Shown here: piece by piece, positions 40,337-48,778 of the stretch
Layout of the letters: every line of letters begins with the position of its first letter
Numbering within the stretch: position 1 is the first letter of the stretch
From: Nocardia sp. NBC_01730
GTDB lineage: Bacteria > Actinomycetota > Actinomycetes > Mycobacteriales > Mycobacteriaceae
Assembly: GCF_035920445.1 (NCBI RefSeq)
Contig: NZ_CP109162.1
Location: 2,046,001-2,110,000, forward strand
Direction: 5' to 3'
DNA length: 64,000 nucleotides
Position numbers and translations under genes: made by a program
Notes under the pieces: model-generated
What the model was told of the DNA's origin: nothing
Database searches by the model: none
Seen by the model: only the letters and a program-made list of their open reading frames with translations

Positions 40337-41233
40337 TCAGACAGCTATACCAGCAGGCCCGCTCAGGCCGGTGGCGATGGTGGTGGGTGCGCCGCCCATG
40401 GTCGGCAGGGAAACCACGTTGCCGCTGCTCTCGGTGATGTACAGGGTGGTTCCGGAAACGGCGATACCCACAGGAACATTGACCGTGGCCAAGGTAATGG
40501 GTGGGCCCCCGATGGTCGGTAGGGAGACGACCGTGCCGGTGCTCCCGGTGACGTTGTCGATCCTCCCGGTGACGTACACAGTGGTCTCGGAAACGGCAAT
40601 ACCTGCCGGGTTGGGCAGGCCGGTGGCGAGGGTGGTGGGTATGCCGCCGGACGTCGGCAGGGAAGTCACGCTGCCACCGCCGGCGTTTCCGGTGATGTAG
40701 AGGGTGGTGCCAGAAACGGCGATGCCCTGCGGGTTGGGTAGCCCTGAGGCGAGGGTGGTGGGTATGCCGCCGGACGTCGGCACCGAAAGCACGGTGCCAG
40801 CGCTCTCGATAATGTAGAGAGTGGTGCCAGAAACGGCGATACCCACCGCGTCGACCAAGCCTGGGATGTTCAGCGGGGTCGCCGTGCCTCCGGACGTCGG
40901 CGCCGAAAGAATCACGCCGCTACCGGCTTCGGCGATATAGACGGTGGTACCCGAGAGCGCAACCCCGTACGGACGATGATCATTCAAGCCGGAAGCCATG
41001 GTGGTAGGCGTGCCGCCCGCCGCTGGCACCGAAACCACTCGACCATTGCCTTCTTCGGCGATGTAAAGAGTGTCCGCCGAGGTGCCCGCAACGGCGGGAC
41101 CGGCGCCAGGAACGACCGCCGTAGCCGCGAGCACCAACGGGGCCGTTACCGCCGTGGCCAGCGCCCTACCCATTACCCGTGCCGTGACTACACGGCGGCA
41201 ACCACGCCGCTCCTTGCGGAAATGCAGTTTCAC
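40337..41233 (-). CDS. Secreted six-repeat beta-propeller protein (NHL/Vgb-like)
   Basis: I choose the GTG at 41233 because GAGAGTGAGGAC lies upstream. The resulting N-terminus, KLHFRKERRGCRRVV followed by GRALATAVTAPLVLAATAVV and ending GPAVAG, is a long Sec-type signal peptide. The rest is six near-identical blades of about 40 residues with the pattern TTLYI, VVSLPT, GG.PTTLA, GLP.P.GIAVSG. This is like NHL/virginiamycin B lyase-type propellers, but it lacks the lyase catalytic residues I would expect. Secreted propellers often bind ligands or cell-wall polymers; the role here is unknown. Confidence 0.75.
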   Translation of the reverse strand: MKLHFRKERRGCRRVVTARVMGRALATAVTAPLVLAATAVVPGAGPAVAGTSADTLYIAEEGNGRVVSVPAAGGTPTTMASGLNDHRPYGVALSGTTVYIAEAGSGVILSAPTSGGTATPLNIPGLVDAVGIAVSGTTLYIIESAGTVLSVPTSGGIPTTLASGLPNPQGIAVSGTTLYITGNAGGGSVTSLPTSGGIPTTLATGLPNPAGIAVSETTVYVTGRIDNVTGSTGTVVSLPTIGGPPITLATVNVPVGIAVSGTTLYITESSGNVVSLPTMGGAPTTIATGLSGPAGIAV

Positions 41234-41506
41234 GCTCGTCCTCACTCTCTCGGTATCCAGTTCTCGAAAAATGGCTTTCAGAGGCACGGCCGCCGCAGCG
41301 GCCACATCACCAGGAGTTGAAGGCCGGTCTATCGCCACTGGCGCGCCGATACCACGGTGATTCTGCATCGCAGGCAGCGTTCTTCTCAGGAAGGCCACTT
41401 CAACGTAATCGCGGGATCGATGAAGTCAACGACCACGAGCGTTTTACAACCGGTGGCAGGGGTGCGGCGCGCAAAGGCTATCGATCCCACCTCGACGCTT
41501 CCTACC

Positions 41507-41909
41507 TCATGACATGCAGGACTGCGAGAAGCTATCCATCATCTCGTACGGCAGGTCGTAGGAGCCGACGTGCTGCAGCAGAATCCGTGTTTGCACCCGC
41601 ATCGGCCGCGCGGGCAATTCTCGCTCTCACCTCGTCAGCAGTTCCGAAGAGACAAAACTCACGCGCGTAAGTCACTGCATCACGGTCGCTGATCCACTCC
41701 CCGCACAAGTCGACGGCTGCGGGCCAGTCCTGCTCGCGCGCAGACTCATCACGGTCGATCAGGATTCTGCGCAACTGGCACACGATGCGCCGCTGCGCGC
41801 CTGGCCGCTGTTGCGCAGTTGGATCGACGAGGACCGTCGTGGCCCCTGCTTCGTGCCTTTGCCGCCGCCCGCAGAGGCGCACGTCGACGATATCGGCGGT
41901 GGCGCGCAA
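41507..41909 (-). pseudogene. LLM-class flavin-dependent oxidoreductase remnant
   Basis: One frame carries TYAREFCLFGTADEVRARIA and RAADAGANT. A frameshift near 41595 follows, after which another frame gives ILLQHVGSYDLPYEMMDSFS and QSCMS with a stop. Together they make the normal C-terminus of an LLM-class (F420/FMN) oxidoreductase, 'GtpdEV..rl..ladaGad.illqhvgs'. The N-terminal barrel is missing. It lies just downstream of the gene at 41910. Confidence 0.6.
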
Positions 41910-42575
41910 TCAGCAGGTTATGTTCACGTCGGCAGCCTTATCGAAGGACACATGCACGTGGTCGTAGTGATTGGCGGTCGGGCTCCCACGGTCTTCCATG
42001 TACGACCAACCGCCGCCGTCGTTGTACCGCTGCTGCCAGATCACGTAGGTCACTCCGAAACGCTGCTGATTGGCCAACACGAAGTCGGCGATCGCGTCGC
42101 CGCGCGCGGAATCGGGTGTCATGAAATCGAGCGCCAAGCCGGCACCGTGATCGCCGTCGCCACGACCGACTGCGCCGCCGATGTCGGTGACGCCGAACGT
42201 CTTCTTGAGCAGGTTGCCCACCTGTGCCACGTGCGGCTGTGCGCCGACGAGTTCCGTCGAGCACGGGACGGAGGGAGGCGGTGGCGGCAGGTGCTGTACG
42301 GCCTTCTTGGCCGATGGTGGTGGTCGATCGACTGCGGCCGCTGGTGGCGCAGGCGCCGACCGAGTCGTTGACGGCACGGCAGTACGGGCCGGGTCGGTTC
42401 CGACGGCAGACGACGGCGGCGAATCGACAGCCGCGGCATGCTGAGCAGCCGGGCCCGGTCGGATCGCCACCCACAGCACGACGGCGACAGTGGCCACGAT
42501 GCCACACACAGCCAGGGGAGTGAGCTTCCAGGCTGCGGTCCGTTTGCGATGTTGACCAGGCATTATGTCGATCAC
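41910..42575 (-). CDS. Membrane-anchored protein with a VldE-like/peptidase-like C-terminal domain
   Basis: The 221-residue protein has a short basic N-terminus, one transmembrane helix (LTPLAVCGIVATVAVVLWVA), a long Pro/Ala-rich linker and a C-terminal domain. That domain has VGNLLKKTFGVTDIGG, DHGAGLALDFMTPD and NHYDHVHVSFD. The HG...LDF and HYDHVHVS pairs are metal-site-like motifs found in ARB-07466/VldE-type domains of cell-wall proteins, related to M15-type peptidoglycan hydrolases. It probably faces the wall. It is a single gene, with a 300-base gap upstream. Confidence 0.7.
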   Translation of the reverse strand: MIDIMPGQHRKRTAAWKLTPLAVCGIVATVAVVLWVAIRPGPAAQHAAAVDSPPSSAVGTDPARTAVPSTTRSAPAPPAAAVDRPPPSAKKAVQHLPPPPPSVPCSTELVGAQPHVAQVGNLLKKTFGVTDIGGAVGRGDGDHGAGLALDFMTPDSARGDAIADFVLANQQRFGVTYVIWQQRYNDGGGWSYMEDRGSPTANHYDHVHVSFDKAADVNITC

Positions 42576-42877
42576 CGGTTACTGTCGAGAAAAGGTCACC
42601 GTTACATTACGAAACGGTCGCGGAAATGTCACGTCGGCGTGGTCGATGGGGCACCTTTGAGCCAAGAGGAGGAGAAGTGCCCATACCTGGCGTCCGCGAA
42701 CAAGTTCTGAAGAAGCTCGGCCGCCGATAACCGATCTGACCCTATCGGAGCAACAACTCCAGAACAGCGCGGATTCACTGCATCCCGACGGGTCGCATTC
42801 CGGTACCCGACGCCAGGCAGCTCGGAACACTCACCCGAAGCGATAGCTGTGCACCCAACGGCCTCGGCCAGTAGCCT
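42576..42877. other. Divergent intergenic region
   Basis: About 300 bases between the minus-strand wall protein and the plus-strand MFS gene. It should carry both promoters; I saw no clear hexamer pair or operator. Confidence 0.5.
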
Positions 42878-44437
42878 GTGCCGGTGGGGCGGATGGACAA
42901 TGCACCGAGGACAGCGGCACGACCGGGCATCGCACTGGCAGCGGTCACCGCCGTACTGTTCGTAACCTTCCTCGACACCACGGTCGTCAGTGTGGCGCTC
43001 GGCGATATCCGGCACGAGCTGAGTGCTGACGTGACGCTGCTGCAGTGGGTGGTCAATGCCTACATCGTGGTCTTCGCCGCCCTCATGCTGGCGGGCGGAT
43101 CACTCGGTGACCGCTGGGGTCGCAAGCGGGTCATGATCGTCGGATTGGCGATCTTCTGTGCCGGATCGGTGATTGCGGCGCTTGCGGCCAGTGTGCCGGT
43201 GCTTATCGCCGGTCGCGCGATCATGGGCTTGGGAGCAGCCGCCTCGGAACCAGGCACCCTGTCGGTATTGCGACACATCTTCCCCGATGACCGAGCTCGT
43301 GCGAGGGCACTGGGCGTGTGGGCGGCGGTGTCCGGCCTGGCGCTGGCGGCCGGACCGGTACTGGGCGGAGTGCTGGTCCACGCGTACGGGTGGCGCTCGA
43401 TCTTCTGGTTCAACCTGGGGATCGGGGCGGCGGCGCTCGCTGCCGCGCTGTGGTCCGTCCCGGAAAGCGCCGACCCGCGCCCAGGGCCCATCGACTGGGC
43501 CGGATTCCTGCTCGGCGCCACCTTCCTCGGGTCGGTGATCTACGCCGCGACCAGCGGCGAGGATCGAGGCTACACCGCGCCTTCGGTGATCGCGCTGTTT
43601 GCGCTCGGTGGTATCGCTTTCGTCGCTTTCGTCGCAGTCGAAGCACGGGCCCGCGCTCCCATGCTCGACTTTCGATATCTGTGCCTGCCGGCGGTGCGCG
43701 GTGCGCTGGTGGTCGCCTTCGCCGTCTACTTCGGCATCTTCTCGATCTTCTTCTTCACCGCACTGTATCTGCAAGTGATGCAGTCGTATTCGGGTGCACG
43801 CACGGCCACGGTCTTCGCACCGATGGCCGCCGCGATCGTCATCGGATCGCTGGCTGCGGGCTTCTGGGTGGCGCGTCGTGGCGCGCGGACTCCCATGATC
43901 ATCGGTTGTGCGGTCGGTGCCGGCGGGATTCTGCTGACCCGCCATACTCTCGCCGGCCCACTGCACGACCTTCCGCTGGCCGGGGCGATGGCGGTGGCGG
44001 GGGCCGGATTCGGGATCGCTGTAGTGCCGTTGACGTCGGCTGTGCTGTCCGGGGTGCCTGCGGAGCACTCGGGCATGGCCGCCGCGGTGACCAACACGAT
44101 GCGTCAGGTCGGTTCGGCGTTCGGTGTCGCCGTGCTCGGGGCACTGGTGAATTCGTTCCTCACCTCGGATTTGAAGGCGCGGATGAACGAACTGGGTTTG
44201 CCGACCGCCCTGCAGCCCAACGCTATCGACGCCGTCGAACGTGGCCGTATACCCGAGGGCACAGACATCACCCCGTATCTCCAATATCTGTCGAAGGTAT
44301 CCGAAGTGCTCAATACCGGAAAGACGGCATTCCACCACGGACTCGATGTGGCATTGCTGGTTTCGGCGGCGTTGATCCTCGCCGCGGCGGCGTTCACAGC
44401 GCTCGATGCGGCATGCCACCGAGCAGACATCACATAA
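42878..44437 (+). CDS. DHA2-family (EmrB/QacA-like, 14-helix) MFS drug exporter
   Basis: The 519-residue protein has AVLFVTFLDTTVVSVALGDI in helix 1, the antiporter motif A GDRWGRKRVMIV between helices 2 and 3, and the drug-exporter motif C-like LALAAGPVLGGVLV in helix 5. Further pairs of helices run to about residue 500, which makes 14 transmembrane helices. It should export lipophilic drugs or metabolites by proton antiport. GTG at 42878 and ATG at 42893 are both possible starts. No TetR-type regulator is adjacent; the decayed LuxR regulator follows on the same strand. Confidence 0.88.
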   Translation: MPVGRMDNAPRTAARPGIALAAVTAVLFVTFLDTTVVSVALGDIRHELSADVTLLQWVVNAYIVVFAALMLAGGSLGDRWGRKRVMIVGLAIFCAGSVIAALAASVPVLIAGRAIMGLGAAASEPGTLSVLRHIFPDDRARARALGVWAAVSGLALAAGPVLGGVLVHAYGWRSIFWFNLGIGAAALAAALWSVPESADPRPGPIDWAGFLLGATFLGSVIYAATSGEDRGYTAPSVIALFALGGIAFVAFVAVEARARAPMLDFRYLCLPAVRGALVVAFAVYFGIFSIFFFTALYLQVMQSYSGARTATVFAPMAAAIVIGSLAAGFWVARRGARTPMIIGCAVGAGGILLTRHTLAGPLHDLPLAGAMAVAGAGFGIAVVPLTSAVLSGVPAEHSGMAAAVTNTMRQVGSAFGVAVLGALVNSFLTSDLKARMNELGLPTALQPNAIDAVERGRIPEGTDITPYLQYLSKVSEVLNTGKTAFHHGLDVALLVSAALILAAAAFTALDAACHRADIT

Positions 44438-44549
44438 ATCGCAGGTAACCTTCTCGACCGCAATATCCAGCTTGCCCTCGGCCGCAACAACATTGAGAAC
44501 AGAGCACACAGCGGGCATCGGTGGATTGCCTGAATACGACGCCAGATCG

Positions 44550-45190
44550 AAGTCGCACTCCTGATCGACTCCGCCGACGATATGGAGGTTGTCGGCGTCG
44601 CGGAAGACGGAAAACCGTGCGAGCCATGCAACCGGACGTCGTGTTGATGGACATCCGGATGCCGGGTCTCGATGGCTTGGCCGCGACGAAGGAGATCTGC
44701 TGCGACGAGTCTCTGCGAGCCGCGCATGTCCTGATCCTCACCACGTTCGAGCTCGACGAGTATGTGGCTCGAGCGCTCCGCGCGGGCGCGAGCAGATTCC
44801 TCGGTAAAGATGTCGGACCGGCGGAGCTGCTTCGTGCCATCCGCACAATCGCCGCGGGAGAAACCCTGCTGTCCCCACAGCGACCCGGGCGCTCATCGCT
44901 CGCTTTTCTCGCGCACCCGGAACGGCACAGCACGGCGGCTCGAGCCCTCGACGTCCTCACCGCATGCGAACGCGAAGTCCTCGTCCAAGTCGCCGAGGGA
45001 CTGTCCAACGAAGAAATCGCCGAACGGATGTATCTCAGCCCGCTGACCGTACGCACCCACGTCCAACACGCCATGACGAAACTGGACGCCCGCCACCGCG
45101 CCCAACTCGTGGTCATCGCCTATCGATCGCCCAACTCGTGGTCATCGCCTATCGATCAGGCCTGGTGCGTGTCGAACCACCCCGATAAGC
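44550..45190 (+). pseudogene. NarL/LuxR-family response regulator, frameshifted
   Basis: One frame has IDSADDMEVVGVAEDG. After a frame break near 44615 another gives AMQPDVVLMDIRMPGLDGLA (phosphoacceptor Asp in LMDIRMPG), HVLILTTFELDEYVARAL, and the LuxR helix-turn-helix TACEREVLVQVAEGLSNEEI and MYLSPLTVRTHVQHAMTKLD. A 29-bp tandem duplication at 45099-45156 then shifts the last codons, so the normal ending SGLVRVEPPR falls out of frame. The extreme N-terminus is missing. No sensor kinase is adjacent. Confidence 0.8.
45099..45156 (+). repeat. 29-bp perfect tandem duplication inside the LuxR pseudogene
   Basis: The stretch beginning CGCCCAACTCGTGGTCATCG at 45099 is repeated exactly at 45128. 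Twenty-nine is not a multiple of three, so the copy disrupts the C-terminus of the regulator. Confidence 0.9.
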
Positions 45191-45355
45191 CATCCGCCGC
45201 TCGGAACGAGCATGTTGTACCGCGTGACCTTCCTCAGATGGTCGTAGCGGGCGAAGGCGAGCGTCACTTACTCGTCCCAGAGCAGACTCACGTACGTCCA
45301 CCGAATCGGCCGCTCGCCCCCGCGGAGATTTCGCCTGCCGAGGATGCCCGACACG

Positions 45356-45853
45356 TCATTCTGCACGCGCGAAGGCGAGTGTTTCGCCTTCGACGCCGCG
45401 CAGCCACAGGGCGTTACATGCGGCCGCGAGCTCGGCGAGCCCGTCTTCGATGGTGGCGAATACGTTGCCGGGCACCCAACCCAGGTCACCGTTGATCAGC
45501 AGATTATTGCGGCCATAGAAGACCGCGAGATCCGCCGCGCCCTGGGCGTGATGGGCGGCGGATCCCGGCTCATAGCCGTAGGCCGGGTTGCCGATCTCCC
45601 ACGGTTCGAAGTCGAACAGGCACACATCGCCGGGAATCGGTGTGACCGTGGGATTTTCCCGGTGTGGCGCGGCCACGATGCGGGGCAGTAGCGTGTACAC
45701 CTCGTTGCGCGCGTATTTGGCGTGGAACGCGTCACCCTCCTGCGGAAGCGCGTCCCAGACCGCCGCGCACGTGAGCGGGGCCTCGTCGTCCAGCAGTCGG
45801 GCACGGCAGCTCACTCCAGCCTTGGTGAGCGTAATGGTGATATGGCGGGCCAT
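45356..45853 (-). CDS. DUF3830-family protein
   Basis: The 165-residue protein begins MARHITITLTKAGVSCRARL and has EVYTLLPRIV, GDVCLFDFEPWEIG, GRNNLLINGDLGWVPGNVFA and a final helix. This is the pattern of DUF3830, a small cyclophilin-like fold often found next to amidase, aminotransferase or transporter genes for amine catabolism. It starts 10 bases after the class III aminotransferase gene, on the same strand, so the two are co-transcribed. A helper role in that pathway is inferred. Confidence 0.75.
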   Translation of the reverse strand: MARHITITLTKAGVSCRARLLDDEAPLTCAAVWDALPQEGDAFHAKYARNEVYTLLPRIVAAPHRENPTVTPIPGDVCLFDFEPWEIGNPAYGYEPGSAAHHAQGAADLAVFYGRNNLLINGDLGWVPGNVFATIEDGLAELAAACNALWLRGVEGETLAFARAE

Positions 45854-45863
45854 CAGGTTCCTC

Positions 45864-47105
45864 CTACAGTTCGTCCAGGACCGAGGACCAGATGACGAGC
45901 GCCTCGTCGATCTGATCGGGTGTCACGACCAGGGGCGGGATCATCCGGACCACGTTGCTGTACGCGCCGCAGGTCAGCAGCAACATGCCCTTGTCGACAG
46001 CGAGACGTTGTGCCGCCGCGGCGGTTTCGGCGTCGGGTTCGCCTGCCGCGGTGGTGAATTCCGACCCGACCATCAGTCCCAGTCCGCGCACGTCGCCGAC
46101 GGCCTTGGTCGCGCGGGAACGGGCGCCGTCGAGCAGTTGCCGCCCCCGCTCGGCGGCATTGTCCACCAACCCTTCGGATTCGATGACATCGATGGTCGCC
46201 AGGGCGGCGGCACAGGCGACCGCGTTGCCGCCGTAGGTGCCGCCCTGGGAACCGGGCCATGCCTTGGCCATCAGCTCCCGCGAGACCGCGATGCCCGACA
46301 GCGGAAAGCCGCTGGCCAAGCCCTTGGCGATGGTGATCACGTCGGGTCGCACCTCGAAGTGCTGGTGGCCGAAGAACTTTCCGGTCCGGCCGAATCCGGT
46401 CTGGATCTCGTCGAAGACGAGCAGAATGCCGTGCGCGTCCGCGCGCTCACGCAGGCCCTGGAAGAAGCGGGTGTTGCCTGGGACGTAGCCACCCTCGCCG
46501 AGCACCGGCTCGACGATGAACGCCGCGGTTTCCGCGGGCGCGCTGAGGGTGGTGAGCAGGTAGTCCAGCTCACGCAGCGCGAAGTCGGTCGCCTGCTCCT
46601 CGCTCCAACCGTATCGGAAGGCGGTCGGGAACGGGGCGACGTGCACGCCCGCCATCAGCGGACTGAACCCCGCGGAGAACCGCGTGCCCGAAGTCGTCAT
46701 GGTGGCGGCCGCGACCGTGCGTCCGTGGAAACCGCCGTGGAACACAACCACATTCGGCCTGCCGGTGGCCTGCCGGACCAACCGCAGCGCCGCCTCGATC
46801 GCCTCGCTGCCCGAATTGGCGAAGAACAGTGAGTCCAGGCCCTCCGGAAGGACGTCGCCGAGCCGTTCGGTGAGGGCGAGCAGTGGCTGATGCATGACGG
46901 TCGTGTACTGGCCGTGGATGAGCTTGCCGATCTGCGCGCGGGCAGCCTCGACCACCCGCGGGTGACAGTGGCCGGTGCTGGTCACGCCGATGCCCGCGGT
47001 GAAGTCGAGGTAGCGGCGGCCGTCGGTGGCGTTGAGGTAGCAACCTTCGCCGTGGTCGACGGTGATCGGCGTGGCCTGCTTCAGAACGGGGGAAAGTGCC
47101 GTCAT
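45864..47105 (-). CDS. Class III (GabT-like) aminotransferase
   Basis: The 413-residue protein starts at the ATG at 47105, preceded by GGAAGGCGGA. Its motifs are those of fold-type I ornithine/GABA transaminases: SLFFANSGSEAIEAALRLVR (cofactor phosphate contact), FHGGFHGRTVAA, LVFDEIQTGFGRTG with the conserved Asp, and ITIAKGLASGFPLSG with the Lys that binds PLP. It should transfer an amino group from an omega-amino acid such as GABA to 2-oxoglutarate or pyruvate. The divergent aldehyde dehydrogenase would oxidise the semialdehyde product. The exact substrate cannot be read from the sequence. Confidence 0.85.
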   Translation of the reverse strand: MTALSPVLKQATPITVDHGEGCYLNATDGRRYLDFTAGIGVTSTGHCHPRVVEAARAQIGKLIHGQYTTVMHQPLLALTERLGDVLPEGLDSLFFANSGSEAIEAALRLVRQATGRPNVVVFHGGFHGRTVAAATMTTSGTRFSAGFSPLMAGVHVAPFPTAFRYGWSEEQATDFALRELDYLLTTLSAPAETAAFIVEPVLGEGGYVPGNTRFFQGLRERADAHGILLVFDEIQTGFGRTGKFFGHQHFEVRPDVITIAKGLASGFPLSGIAVSRELMAKAWPGSQGGTYGGNAVACAAALATIDVIESEGLVDNAAERGRQLLDGARSRATKAVGDVRGLGLMVGSEFTTAAGEPDAETAAAAQRLAVDKGMLLLTCGAYSNVVRMIPPLVVTPDQIDEALVIWSSVLDEL

Positions 47106-47234
47106 CGTGATCCGCCTTCCGGAGCGAAATCGAGTGTCTGACTGGTGTCCGAAGACATCGCCTGCGTGTCGGAGACGGGACGGGCGGCTCGGGCATTCAC
47201 CGCGAGCGACCGCATCCGCCGCCGACCGTTGTAG

Positions 47235-47248
47235 GATTGTTGACAATC
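47235..47248. promoter_or_regulatory. Perfect palindrome GATTGT-TG-ACAATC in the divergent promoter
   Basis: The 14-base GATTGTTGACAATC is a near-perfect dyad (GATTGT/ACAATC around a two-base centre). It sits between the aminotransferase start at 47105 and the dehydrogenase start at 47306. TTGTnnACAA-like dyads are typical operators of GntR/FadR-type repressors. No GntR gene lies within the window, so the regulator would act in trans. Confidence 0.55.
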
Positions 47249-47305
47249 TCTATAGCATGACGTGGAGGGGTCGGGCAATGCCGACCGTTGTCAGGAGGGA
47301 ACACC

Positions 47306-48778
47306 ATGCTCACGGAAGTCGAGCTCACCCCGGCCGAACGCGCCGCGATCGATAGCGTGCCGACCGGCCTCTACCTCGGCGGCCGGTGGCGCGAGACGGC
47401 GACGACAATGCCTGTTATCGACCCGGCGACCGGACGGGAGCTGTGCGCGGTCGCCGATGCCTCGCCGGAGGACGGTATGGCCGCACTCGACGCCGCCGCG
47501 GCCGCGCAGCACGACTGGGCGCACACCCCGCCGCGCGAACGCAGCGACATCCTGATGCGCGCGCACCGGATGCTGCTCGACGACGCCGACCGGCTGGCCC
47601 TGATCGCCACACTCGAGATGGGCAAGCCGCTCGCCGAGGCGCGCGGCGAAATCGGCTACGCCGCAGAGTTCTTCCGCTGGTTCGCCGAGGAGGCAGTGCG
47701 ACTTGACGGCGGCTACATGACCGCGCCCGCAGGCGGCTCCCGGTTCCTGGTCGCGCGGCAACCGGTCGGACCGAGTCTGCTCATCACACCCTGGAATTTC
47801 CCGATGGCCATGGGCACCCGCAAGATCGGGCCCGCTCTGGCGGCCGGCTGCACCTGCGTAATCAAACCGGCCGAGCAGACACCGCTGTGCACCCTGGCGC
47901 TCGCCGAGATCCTGCACGCGGCCGGAGTGCCAGCCGGGGTGGTCAACGTAGTCACCACCTCGGATCCGGAACGCCTGATGACGCCCATGATCCTCGACGA
48001 ACGCTCCCGCAAACTGTCGTTCACCGGTTCCACCGCAGTAGGCAAGAAGCTGCTCGAGCAGTGCGCGCGGACGGTCATGCGCACGTCGATGGAGCTCGGC
48101 GGCAACGCGCCGTTTCTCGTCTTCGACGATGCCGATCTCGACGCGGCCGTCGAGGGAGCGCTGGCGGCGAAGATGCGCAATATCGGCCAGGCATGTACCG
48201 CGGCGAATCGAATCTTCGTGCAGCGCGGGGTGATCGACGACTTCGCCGATCGGCTCGCCGCACGGATGGCGGCGCTGCCGCTGGGACGCGGCACCGAGCC
48301 GGGTGTCGTCGTCGGACCGCTGATCGACGCCGACGCCGTCACGAAGGTGACCAGTCTGGTGGCAGACGCCCGCGCACGCGGAGCCCGGGTACTGCTCGGC
48401 GGTGATCCGATCGACGATCCCGGAAACTTCTATCCCCCGACGGTTCTGGTCGATGTGCCCGATGACGCGCAGATGTGCCGCACCGAGATCTTCGGACCGG
48501 TCGCGAGCATCACCGGTTTCGACACCGAAAGCGAGGCGGTGAGCCGCGCCAACGACACCCCGTACGGACTGGTGGGCTACGTGTTCACCGAGAGTCTGCG
48601 GCGCGGCCTGCGCGTCTGCGAGGCGCTCGAGACCGGCATGGTCGGGTTGAATCAGGGTGTGGTGTCTAATCCCGCCGCGCCGTTCGGCGGGGTCAAGCAA
48701 TCCGGGCTCGGCCGCGAAGGCGGCCTACTCGGGATCGACGAATTTCTGGAGACCAAGTACATCGGGGTACAGCTGTGA
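47306..48778 (+). CDS. gabD: NAD(P)-dependent succinate-semialdehyde-type dehydrogenase
   Basis: The 490-residue protein starts at ATG 47306 after GGAGGG. It shows the aldehyde dehydrogenase landmarks LLITPWNFPMAMGTRKIGPA (cofactor site), KLSFTGSTAVGKKL, MELGGNAPFLVFDDADLD with the general-base Glu, GQACTAANRIFVQ with the catalytic Cys, and TEIFGPVASI near the end. This profile fits GabD-type semialdehyde oxidation to a carboxylic acid. It overlaps the next gene by 4 bases (GTGA), which indicates translational coupling. It works logically with the divergent class III aminotransferase. Confidence 0.85.
   Translation: MLTEVELTPAERAAIDSVPTGLYLGGRWRETATTMPVIDPATGRELCAVADASPEDGMAALDAAAAAQHDWAHTPPRERSDILMRAHRMLLDDADRLALIATLEMGKPLAEARGEIGYAAEFFRWFAEEAVRLDGGYMTAPAGGSRFLVARQPVGPSLLITPWNFPMAMGTRKIGPALAAGCTCVIKPAEQTPLCTLALAEILHAAGVPAGVVNVVTTSDPERLMTPMILDERSRKLSFTGSTAVGKKLLEQCARTVMRTSMELGGNAPFLVFDDADLDAAVEGALAAKMRNIGQACTAANRIFVQRGVIDDFADRLAARMAALPLGRGTEPGVVVGPLIDADAVTKVTSLVADARARGARVLLGGDPIDDPGNFYPPTVLVDVPDDAQMCRTEIFGPVASITGFDTESEAVSRANDTPYGLVGYVFTESLRRGLRVCEALETGMVGLNQGVVSNPAAPFGGVKQSGLGREGGLLGIDEFLETKYIGVQL

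Noticed and set aside
43100..44518. A 472-residue minus-strand frame
   Set aside because: It is antisense to the MFS exporter, which has complete transmembrane motifs.
45190..45355. Short coding-like stretches (for example NLRGGERPIRWTYVSLLWDE on the minus strand)
   Set aside because: No start, family or ribosome site could be supported, and the DUF3830 gene ends before it.
47106..47246. Extension of the aminotransferase to 47246
   Set aside because: It would cover the divergent promoter and the palindrome; the ATG at 47105 has a strong ribosome site and the usual family start.
47241..47256. TTGACA followed by TATAGC read as a -35/-10 pair
   Set aside because: The gap is only about five bases, far from the 16-18 needed; the sequence is better read as part of the palindrome.
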